Positions 46,013 through 52,727 of a DNA stretch of 64,000 bases are shown piece by piece. The notes below the pieces were generated by a model. That model saw only the letters and a list, made by a program, of their open reading frames with translations. It made no database searches and was not told the origin of the DNA. Within the stretch, counting starts at the first letter, position 1. Each line of letters opens with the position of its first letter. Source of the stretch: Acidobacteriota bacterium. Lineage in GTDB: Bacteria; Acidobacteriota; Blastocatellia; UBA7656. Both the position numbers and the translations under genes were made by a program. The DNA lies in the NCBI GenBank assembly GCA_016201275.1, contig JACQDB010000017.1, positions 62,001 to 126,000 on the forward strand, read 5' to 3'.

Positions 46013-47137
46013 ATGAAAGTCACCATCGTTGGTCCCGCCTATCCATTGCGTGGCGGCATTGCCCATCATACCTACTGGTTGCGAAAAGCTTTACTCGCCC
46101 GTGGTCACACGGTGCAGGTGATCTCGTTTCGCCAGCTCTATCCGGCGCTGCTGTTTCCCGGCTCCACCGAAACCGACGCCAGTAATTTCAAACTCGACAC
46201 CGAGGCGCTGGCGCTACTCACTTCGCTCAATCCGCTGACCTGGTTTGCGGCCATCAGGCAAGTGAAAGCCTTTGCTCCCGATCTAGTGGTCTTTCAGTGG
46301 TGGCAATCCTTTTTCGCGCCGCTGGTCGGCACTCTGACCAGAGCGTTTCGCAAAGCCGGTATCAAACAACTGATCGAATGTCACAACGTCTTTCCGCACG
46401 AAGGGACGCCGCTTGACCGGCAACTGCTCAAGTTCGCCTTCGCTCCGGTGGATTCATTCATCGTTCACGCCGAGAAAAACCGCAGAGATTTAGTGCCGCT
46501 GGTCGGCGACAAAAGCATAAGCGTTTCGGCGCTACCCTCGCTGCCGGAATTTCGCAGCCTTCAAGCAAGCCCACGCAACGGACGGACGATACTGTTTTTC
46601 GGCAAGGTGAGAAAGTATAAAGGGCTGCACGTATTGCTGGAGGCGATGCCGAAAGTGCTGGCGGAAATCGCTTGCGAATTGGTGGTGATCGGCGAGTTTT
46701 ACGAACCGCTCAATCAATACCAGCAACGCCTGCAAGAGCTAGGCATCGCGCAGCAGGTGCGTCTGGAAAATCGTTACGTAGCCAACGAAGAAGTGCCCGC
46801 CATCTTTGCTCAAGCCGATGTGCTGGTGCTGCCTTATGTGACCGCCAGTCAAAGCGCAGTGGCGCAGATTGCCTTGTCCAATGCCTTGCCGGTCATCGCT
46901 TCAACGGCAGGCGGACTTGCGGAAACGGTGCTGGATGAGGTCAATGGCCTGCTCTTTCCGCCCGGCGATGCAGCGGCGCTGGCCCAACAACTCATACATT
47001 ACTTCCGCGACAATCTGGGAGCGAAATTTGCCGCGCAGTTGCGTCAGCAAGAGACCCTGCAAGCGCCCTGCACCCTGATCGAAATTATCGAAGCAACGAT
47101 GCAGGAGGCGACTCGCGGCGGGCGACATCGCCTTTGA
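46013..47137 (+). CDS. Family 4 glycosyltransferase
   Basis: A 374-aa GT-B enzyme. The N-terminal acceptor domain begins VTIVGPAYPLRGGIAHHTYW. The C-terminal donor domain has LFFGKVRKYKGLHVLLEAM, VVIGEFYEPL, ADVLVLPYVTASQSAVAQIA and the family E-x7-E-like stretch GGLAETVLDEVNGLLFPPGD. It adds a sugar from a nucleotide donor with retention. It lies 16 bases behind the GT2 gene, in the same direction and presumably the same operon. Confidence 0.9.
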   Translation: MKVTIVGPAYPLRGGIAHHTYWLRKALLARGHTVQVISFRQLYPALLFPGSTETDASNFKLDTEALALLTSLNPLTWFAAIRQVKAFAPDLVVFQWWQSFFAPLVGTLTRAFRKAGIKQLIECHNVFPHEGTPLDRQLLKFAFAPVDSFIVHAEKNRRDLVPLVGDKSISVSALPSLPEFRSLQASPRNGRTILFFGKVRKYKGLHVLLEAMPKVLAEIACELVVIGEFYEPLNQYQQRLQELGIAQQVRLENRYVANEEVPAIFAQADVLVLPYVTASQSAVAQIALSNALPVIASTAGGLAETVLDEVNGLLFPPGDAAALAQQLIHYFRDNLGAKFAAQLRQQETLQAPCTLIEIIEATMQEATRGGRHRL

Positions 47138-47265
47138 TAAAGCGCGGTCATCGCTCCCGTATGGTTTGATCGCAGGCCGCGCCCAAGTTCGCATAGGTTA
47201 GGAGAATTGCCGAAGCGCTGCTCATCTTGCGCCTCTGGCGGCTCTGCGGTTATATCTATGTGCGA

Positions 47266-48177
47266 ATGTCAATGCAACCCGCAACTGTGTCGCCCGTAGA
47301 ACCAGTGGTCTCGGTCATCGTGCCTTGTTACAACTCCGCACGCACGATTCGCGCTTGCCTGCGCGCCCTCCTCAATCAACAGACCACCATTCCTTATGAA
47401 GTAATCGTGGTGGACAGTTCTACGGATGAGACGCCGCGCATCGTCGAGCGCGAATTCCCAACCGTGCGCCTGCTGCATCGCCACCAACGCGCCTTTGCCG
47501 GAGCCGCACGCAACCTCGGCATACGCGCCACGCAAGCGCCTTTTTGCCTGCTCATAGATTCGGACTGTCTGGCCAAAAGCGATTTGATCGAACAGGTCAT
47601 GGCGCGTCATCAAGAAGGTGACTATGCGGCAGTGGGCGGCTGCTTACGCAACGGCACGCCCGGAAGTTTGAGCGGTTTGATCGGTTACTGGATCGAATTC
47701 AAAGAGTTCATGCCATCAGCCCCGCGCCGCCTGGAAAAGAGCATACCGACAGCCAATCTGGCTTATCGCCGCGAGACCTTCGAGAAGTACGGCGGCTTCG
47801 ATGATGATATGTACATGGCCGAAGACATCTTGCTCAACTGGAAACTCTACAGCCAAGGCGAGCGCCTCTTGTTTGACCCCGCACTGGAAGTGACGCATTT
47901 GAATCGCACCGGCTGGCACAAGGTGTTGACCATACAGATTGACTTTGGCCGCACCTCGGCCATAGCCAGACGACGCGGCGGCCTACCGGGAAAAATTTTG
48001 CTGGATTATCCGTTGTTGATTACGCTGATGCCGCTGGTCAGAACCTTTCGAGCGCTGCAATGGTTTGCCCGATACGACCGCAAAACGCTACTGGCCTTTG
48101 TGATGCTGTGGCCGCTTTATCTGCTCGCCGCCGGTTTCTGGTCTTACGGATTTCTTGAAGAGGCGCTGCGCCGCTAG
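47266..48177 (+). CDS. Family 2 glycosyltransferase
   Basis: A 303-aa GT2: VSVIVPCYNSARTIRACLRA, VIVVDSSTDETPRI, LLIDSDCLAKSDLIEQVM with the D-x-D metal site, and YMAEDILLNWKLYSQGERLL with the ED catalytic region. One or two hydrophobic segments close the chain (FVMLWPLYLLAAGFWSYGF). The ATG at 47266 is preferred; 47272 and GTG 47260 are alternatives. It is third in the glycosyltransferase run and probably builds the exported glycan. Donor and linkage are unknown. Confidence 0.87.
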   Translation: MSMQPATVSPVEPVVSVIVPCYNSARTIRACLRALLNQQTTIPYEVIVVDSSTDETPRIVEREFPTVRLLHRHQRAFAGAARNLGIRATQAPFCLLIDSDCLAKSDLIEQVMARHQEGDYAAVGGCLRNGTPGSLSGLIGYWIEFKEFMPSAPRRLEKSIPTANLAYRRETFEKYGGFDDDMYMAEDILLNWKLYSQGERLLFDPALEVTHLNRTGWHKVLTIQIDFGRTSAIARRRGGLPGKILLDYPLLITLMPLVRTFRALQWFARYDRKTLLAFVMLWPLYLLAAGFWSYGFLEEALRR

Positions 48178-48203
48178 CCATATGGCCTGAAGTGGACAAC
48201 CGT

Positions 48204-48334
48204 CCTGGAGCGGTTTGGGTTTGAGATTACGGAAACCTCAAAGCCGTTGAGCGGCGGTCGAAGACCTTCGCACCGTCGAAGACCGCTGCTCAACGATAGC
48301 GCGTTCCGTACACACATATGCAAACCGCTCTAGG
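48204..48334. repeat. Nested inverted repeat, MITE-like
   Basis: Outer arms CCTGGAGCGGTTTG (48204-48217) and CAAACCGCTCTAGG (48321-48334) enclose inner arms starting CGTTGAGC and GCGGTC (48245-48259) that pair with GACCGC and GCTCAACG (48281-48295). The inner GCGGTC-GAA-GACCGC motif recurs at 52531 and in the 58-bp repeats at 56463. Confidence 0.65.
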
Positions 48335-48546
48335 GTCGCCAACTCCATCGAAATTTCCAGCCGCTCACTCGTATGCCGCAGAGCCTCGCGGCGCATCCGT
48401 CCCTATCCGTTCAAGCCGTCCAATCATTCACACGCCGTGAAAAACCACCGGTATATAGCGGCTTGCAGAATCTTCCACCTGAAGGCGGGACTACGAAACC
48501 TCTCCGTTCGTTGAGCCAAATCTGCGAAGCCCTTATCTGACTCGCC

Positions 48547-48609
48547 GACTCGCCTCATAGCGCGCAAAAAAATCACGCGCCGCGCTTTTTCGGTGTAGCG
48601 TTCAAACAT
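48547..48609 (-). pseudogene. Relic of the clpC start (N-terminal 21 codons, frameshifted)
   Basis: AGGAGG stands 4 bases before an ATG at 48609. The reading MFERYTEKARRVIF is the canonical N-terminus of ClpC-type AAA+ proteins. In the written frame it then goes wrong, but if the run of seven A at 48566-48572 (T on the coding strand) had one more base, it would continue FARYEAS exactly as in ClpC, then diverge and stop. So this is a 5-prime fragment of clpC with a one-base homopolymer loss and no downstream gene. Confidence 0.75.
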
Positions 48610-48644
48610 ACGACCTCCTGCGCTGCGTTTGTGGGATGTATAAA

Positions 48645-49007
48645 TCACCGGCGTCGGCTATCGTCAATCGCGCTTTGCAGCGCATCAATCGCCAGCGCCG
48701 CGCAATGTTTTTTCATCGCCGGTAAATGTTCGAGCGCCGCTTCCACATCGTGACGAGTGAGCCTTGCGACATCATCAAGCGAGCGTCCGATTATCAATTC
48801 GGTCAACACTGAAGCGGCGGCAATGGTCGGCGGACAACCTTCGGCTTTGACCTTCGCAGTGGTAATAATTTCGGCGTCCATCTTGATGGTCAGCAGGATT
48901 CTGTCCATACAGGCTTCGTTGGTCACGTCGCCTCGGCCCGAAGGGTTCTGTAGTTCTCCGACATTGCGCGGGTTGGCTAGGTGTTCGACTATGGTCTGGC
49001 TATACAT
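48645..49007 (-). CDS. Divergent IscU/NifU-like Fe-S scaffold
   Basis: A 120-aa protein aligned end to end with IscU: MYSQTIVEHLANPRNVGEL, the first cysteine in EACMDR, the second in AEGCPPTIAAASVL and the third in MKKHCAAL. All three cluster-binding cysteines are kept. The motif LPPVK, which docks the HscA chaperone in standard IscU, reads LPAMK here, and CGD reads CMD. It lies behind the second cysteine desulfurase (390-base gap) and may be a specialised scaffold independent of HscA. The start ATG at 49007 matches the family; 49037 is an extension. Confidence 0.85.
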   Translation of the reverse strand: MYSQTIVEHLANPRNVGELQNPSGRGDVTNEACMDRILLTIKMDAEIITTAKVKAEGCPPTIAAASVLTELIIGRSLDDVARLTRHDVEAALEHLPAMKKHCAALAIDALQSAIDDSRRR

Positions 49008-49396
49008 TTGAATGGAAAGCGTAATTGAATGCGCCATAGAAACTTAGAGCTTCTATGCTCTTCTCTGGGTCTTCGAGTCTCGGTGGCGCATCTTTTTCTT
49101 CGTCATATATTTCTGAAAAGTTGTAATAACTCAGCCGTATTTGCCCCGAAGGGGTTTAGGAGATTAGCCAGTGGTGCAGCCACTGGAATTCAATCGTCCA
49201 AATCCCTCCAGCCCTGAAAGGGCGCAGGAGGTTAAATGTCGCAAGCCTCCGGCGCTCTTTCAGAGCGCGAATTACAATTCACCTTCGCCCTCCAGTGGCT
49301 ACACCACTGGCTAGTCTCCTGTGCGCCTCCGGCGCGAAAACCTTACGACATTTCAATTCTCAACCGGGCTGAATCGTCACAAAAAATTCAAATCAC
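49008..49396. other. Repeat-filled gap
   Basis: This 389-base stretch between the second scaffold gene and the second cysteine desulfurase gene is dominated by the palindromic block at 49159-49340. No gene is seen. Confidence 0.6.
49159..49340. repeat. REP-like palindrome block shared with 13907-14130
   Basis: The 28-base arms at 49159-49186 and 49292-49319 (GGAGATTAGCCAGTGG and its mirror) enclose 31 bases (49240-49270) found almost unchanged at 13907-13937. TGCGCC/GGCGCG follows, as at 13 kb. Confidence 0.7.
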
Positions 49397-50596
49397 TCAC
49401 GAGGAGAAAACACTCGAGGCTTCCACTTCATCCGTCGGCAACATTTCGCGCAAGCGACCCGCGATCTCCCGCAAAGCGTCAACCGCGCAATCAATCTCTT
49501 GGCGTGTGTTGTAGGCGCTCAAAGATATACGCAGCGAGCCGCGCACCTCCTGCCGCGACAGCCCCATCGCCGTCAAAACGTGACTCGGCTCCAACGAACC
49601 CGAAGCGCAAGCCGAACCTGTCGAAACCGCTATGCCTCGCAAATCAAGCGCAATCAAGAGGCTCTCGCCATCCAAACCAACAAAGCTCAAATTAGAAATA
49701 TTGGGAACCCGACGCTCAACATCGCCATTGATTTGCACAGTAAATATTGCCGCCGTAATTCTTTGCTCAAGATAATCTCGCAACTCGCGGATACGCGAAG
49801 TTCGCTTTGTGAAATTCAAGCGCACCAGTTCGCAGGCTTTGCCCAGCCCGACGATGCCCGGCACATTTTCCGTACCCGGTCGTTTATCGCGTTCGTGATG
49901 TCCGCCGTAAAAGAGTTTTTCCAAGCGCGTGCCTTTCTTGATGAACAACGCGCCAACCCCTTTCGGGGCGTGAATCTTGTGACCCGAAAGCGACAATAAA
50001 TCAACGCCTAGTTTTTTCACATCAACTGGAATTTTGCCGATGGATTGCACCGCGTCGCTGTGCAGATGAAGATGCAGGTGTCCTTGCGCCCGTCGCTCAT
50101 TAACTATTTCAGCAATCTCTTCTAGCGGTTGCAGGGTTCCCGTTTCGTTGTTGGCGTGCATCACAGAAATTAAAATCGTCTCGTCGCTAATCGCGTCTCT
50201 CACATCCTGCAAATTGACAATGCCATTTCGCGCCACCGGTAAATAAGTAACGCGAAAACCACGCTGTTCGAGGGCTTCGCACATTGCCAGCACCGCAGGG
50301 TGTTCAATCTTTGTGGTGATGAGGTGTCGCCCTTTGGCTTGATGAGCTTCGGCGATGCCGCGAATCGCCAGGTTATCGGCTTCAGTTCCGCCCGATACGA
50401 AAACGATTTCCGCAGGCGCGGCATTGATGAGTGCGGCAACCTGCCGACGGGCATCTTCGACCGCCGCTTTAGCGCGTTGCCCGAAAGCATGAACCGATTG
50501 CGCGTTGCCAAAATCGCCCGAAAAATAAGGCAAAATCGCATCAATCACTTCTTTCGCCACCACCGTTGTGGCGCTGTTGTCCAAATAAATTTGCAT
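49397..50596 (-). CDS. Second cysteine desulfurase (NifS/IscS type)
   Basis: A 399-aa PLP enzyme that releases sulfur from cysteine. YLDNSATT start, SGGTEADNLAIRG, the PLP lysine in SLSGHKIHAPKGVG, GGHHERDKRPGTENV, and the catalytic cysteine in STGSACASGSLEPSHVL all appear. It differs clearly from the iscS product at 57216 and is more like the NifS/class I enzymes used for tRNA or dedicated scaffolds. Its start codon directly follows a TCAGTTG heptamer array with no Shine-Dalgarno sequence. It likely feeds the scaffold gene downstream. Confidence 0.92.
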   Translation of the reverse strand: MQIYLDNSATTVVAKEVIDAILPYFSGDFGNAQSVHAFGQRAKAAVEDARRQVAALINAAPAEIVFVSGGTEADNLAIRGIAEAHQAKGRHLITTKIEHPAVLAMCEALEQRGFRVTYLPVARNGIVNLQDVRDAISDETILISVMHANNETGTLQPLEEIAEIVNERRAQGHLHLHLHSDAVQSIGKIPVDVKKLGVDLLSLSGHKIHAPKGVGALFIKKGTRLEKLFYGGHHERDKRPGTENVPGIVGLGKACELVRLNFTKRTSRIRELRDYLEQRITAAIFTVQINGDVERRVPNISNLSFVGLDGESLLIALDLRGIAVSTGSACASGSLEPSHVLTAMGLSRQEVRGSLRISLSAYNTRQEIDCAVDALREIAGRLREMLPTDEVEASSVFSS

Positions 50597-50670
50597 CTTG
50601 TCGGTTGTCAGTTGTCAGCTGTCAGTTGTCAGTTGAAGAATATCAGCAACGGACAACTGACAACTAACAA
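50597..50670. repeat. Inverted heptamer array (TCAGTTG / CAACTGA) before the second cysteine desulfurase
   Basis: TCGGTTG, TCAGTTG, TCAGCTG, TCAGTTG and TCAGTTG run at 50601-50635. They are mirrored by CAACTGACAACTAACAA at 50655-50671. The array fills the whole gap and touches the start codon, as in the pyr operon but with another word. Confidence 0.8.
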
Positions 50671-50886
50671 TTACCCATTTTCTTCTTGCCATTCTTCGTA
50701 CCAAGCCATTTGAATCGCTTCAAGTTTTTTCTCGTTCGATTCTTTGGCGTCGGCGGTGAAGCCTTCAAGCTCCATAACCCAATGGTGCAAGTCGGTGAAG
50801 CGCACCGTCAAAGGGTCTATGTCGGGGTACTTTTCCAAAAGCCTTATGCCGATCTCTTCCACATCCGTCCATCCTAATTCCGCCAT
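50671..50886 (-). CDS. iscX: IscX (Fe-S cluster assembly accessory protein)
   Basis: A 71-aa acidic protein matching IscX/YfhJ end to end: LGWTDVEEIGIRLLEKYPDI, DPLTVRFTDLHHWVMELEGF, and a C-terminal SNEKKLEAIQMAWYEEWQEE. IscX binds IscS and iron and tunes assembly. GGAGGAAGC precedes the ATG. It sits 27 bases behind the FAD monooxygenase gene. Confidence 0.95.
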   Translation of the reverse strand: MAELGWTDVEEIGIRLLEKYPDIDPLTVRFTDLHHWVMELEGFTADAKESNEKKLEAIQMAWYEEWQEENG

Positions 50887-50913
50887 GCTTCCTCCAGTTT
50901 TTAGAACGCTGTT

Positions 50914-52074
50914 TTAAGCTTCGTAACCGATGATCCATTCAAGCTGCTTCATCTGCATCGCAGCAGGAATCAGCTTGATAAACGAGTTGCGAAGGATTCG
51001 CGCAAAGGCGTTTTCCAGTTGTCCCATTTTGCCTATGCGCCAAGATTGCGTAGCGATTTTATTGGTGCGCTGCAAACGTCGCGCTTCGTAAGTTTGCAAA
51101 GCCGCCAGAAGATCTCGGTTGTGGCTCACGGAATCGGCAAGCTCCACAGCGTCTTCGATAGCCTGACAAGCGCCTTGCCCTAAATTCGGGGTCATAGGAT
51201 GCGCCGCATCGCCCAACAACGTAACCCGTCCTTTCGTCCAACTCGGCAAAGGTTGGCGGTCATAAATATCGTTACGCAAAATATCTTGCTCCTCAGTCGC
51301 AGCAATCGCCGCCTCGATAGGTTGATGCCAGCCACGAAAGCACTCCGCTACTTCGCGCTTTCTGCCCCTTGCCGCATCCGCCGCGCCTTCTTTAGTGTTC
51401 TTGGTTGCGAACCAATAGACGCGCCCCTCGCTCATAGGAATCAATCCGAATCTCGCGCCTCTGCCCCACGATTCAGACGCGCCGTGTTTGAAAAACGGGC
51501 TATCGAATTTGGTGACAGCGCGCCAAGCTGTGTAACCTGCATAACGCGGTTTTGCCGGTGCAAACAATTGTGCGCGAATCACCGAATTGATGCCGTCCGC
51601 GCCTAGCAAAAAATCGCCGCGCACGGTTTGCCCATCTGAAAAACGCGCCGTTACGCCTTCATCATCTTGCTCGAAGCCGCAACACTCCGCCGCCAATCGC
51701 ACATTCTCTTTGCCTAGTTTTTCCAGCAGAGCAGTGTGCAATTCAGCGCGATGCACCATTAAAATCAGCGCCGCGCCGAATCTTTTTTGCACGGCTTCAG
51801 GCATTGCGCCGGAGATCAAATCGCCGCTCGAAGTTCTTATGCCGCCGCTGATTTGCGGGATGCTTAAAGCCTGCAAAGTTTCCGCCATGCCCAATTTATC
51901 AAGCGCCTTTATGGCATTGAGCCAAAGCGATAATCCCGCGCCGACTTCTTTGAGTGTGGCGACGCGCTCGAACACTTGGGCTTCGACACCTTGTTGGCGC
52001 AAAGCAATTGCCGCGCACAGTCCGCCGATGCCGCCGCCAATAATAATTGCTTTTCGATTTGAACTTGCGCTCAT
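50914..52074 (-). CDS. FAD-dependent monooxygenase (salicylate-hydroxylase type)
   Basis: A 386-aa group A flavoprotein hydroxylase. The N-terminal FAD fold is AIIIGGGIGGLCAAIALRQ, then GADGINSVIRAQLF (DG motif) and LLGDAAHPMTPNLGQGACQA (GD motif). It uses NAD(P)H and oxygen to hydroxylate an aromatic or similar substrate. The gene is 16 bases behind fdx and 27 ahead of iscX, so it is embedded in the isc operon, where such an enzyme is not a usual member. The start ATG at 52074 avoids overlap with fdx. Substrate unknown. Confidence 0.88.
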   Translation of the reverse strand: MSASSNRKAIIIGGGIGGLCAAIALRQQGVEAQVFERVATLKEVGAGLSLWLNAIKALDKLGMAETLQALSIPQISGGIRTSSGDLISGAMPEAVQKRFGAALILMVHRAELHTALLEKLGKENVRLAAECCGFEQDDEGVTARFSDGQTVRGDFLLGADGINSVIRAQLFAPAKPRYAGYTAWRAVTKFDSPFFKHGASESWGRGARFGLIPMSEGRVYWFATKNTKEGAADAARGRKREVAECFRGWHQPIEAAIAATEEQDILRNDIYDRQPLPSWTKGRVTLLGDAAHPMTPNLGQGACQAIEDAVELADSVSHNRDLLAALQTYEARRLQRTNKIATQSWRIGKMGQLENAFARILRNSFIKLIPAAMQMKQLEWIIGYEA

Positions 52075-52090
52075 AACCTCACTTGAAACA

Positions 52091-52441
52091 CTATTCAACG
52101 ACTTCAACTGTAACATCGCCTTTGACGATTGCCTGACAACCTAAACGTGAATGCAACGTCAAATTGTCCGCCATATAAATTCGGTCTTCTTCGTCATCTT
52201 CCATGTTCGACAAATTTTCTTCGCCCTGTTTGACGACGACGTGGCAAGTCGTACAAGCGCAGTTGCCGCCGCAAGCGTGTTGCAAATCTATGTGGTAATT
52301 GAGCGCGATGTCCAGCAACGAACCTTCGCGCCCGTGTTCGTGATAAGGCGTAACGCCCGGCTCGTAATCCACCGTCACCGCCTCGCCGTTCCTCTGAATA
52401 AATGTGACTTTATGAACTTTCTTTTCCGTCTCAACTTCCAT
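52091..52441 (-). CDS. fdx: [2Fe-2S] ferredoxin, Isc type
   Basis: A 116-aa adrenodoxin-type ferredoxin. The cluster ligands follow C-x5-C-x2-C (HACGGNCACTTCHVV) with the fourth in SRLGCQAIV. SLLDIALNYHIDL and the acidic patch ENLSNMEDDEEDRI are as in Isc ferredoxins, which give electrons during cluster assembly. The start ATG at 52441 is chosen over 52465. The gap to hscA upstream is 286 bases and full of repeats. Confidence 0.94.
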   Translation of the reverse strand: MEVETEKKVHKVTFIQRNGEAVTVDYEPGVTPYHEHGREGSLLDIALNYHIDLQHACGGNCACTTCHVVVKQGEENLSNMEDDEEDRIYMADNLTLHSRLGCQAIVKGDVTVEVVE

Positions 52442-52544
52442 TATTGCGCCCTCTGTTGATTGCATTAGCTTTTATACCTCTTGGAAAAATCTTTTATCGC
52501 CTACTGAAAAAGGGTTGGCGATTACTAATTCGGCGGTCAAAGAC

Positions 52545-52641
52545 CGCCTCTCAACGGCAAGGAAGAAAGCAAACGCGCACCTCGCGTACCGTGTAGCGGC
52601 GCTTGTAGTGACGCCTCTCAACGGCAAGGAAGAAAGCAAAC
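52545..52641. repeat. 30-bp direct repeat pair in the hscA-fdx gap
   Basis: The 30 bases at 52545-52574 (CGCCTCTCAACGGCAAGGAA onward) are repeated exactly at 52612-52641, a 67-base period. The first copy is preceded by the GCGGTC-AAA-GACCGC palindrome (52533-52548) of the family at 48254 and 56463. Confidence 0.75.
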
Positions 52642-52657
52642 CCAAAACCATCTTTTC

Positions 52658-52723
52658 TCCCTCACTCCCCTACTCCCTCACTCCCCTACTCCCCTACTCC
52701 CCTACTCCCTTACTTCCCTACTC
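52658..52723. repeat. Octamer array, G-rich on the coding strand of the isc genes
   Basis: CTCCCCTA-type octamers (CCTACTCC, CTCACTCC) repeat about eight times just downstream of the hscA stop. On the transcribed-sense (minus) strand this gives eight or more runs of three or four G spaced by four to five bases, a layout able to form G-quadruplexes in the mRNA. No inverted partner array is present. Confidence 0.7.
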
Positions 52724-52727
52724 TCGC

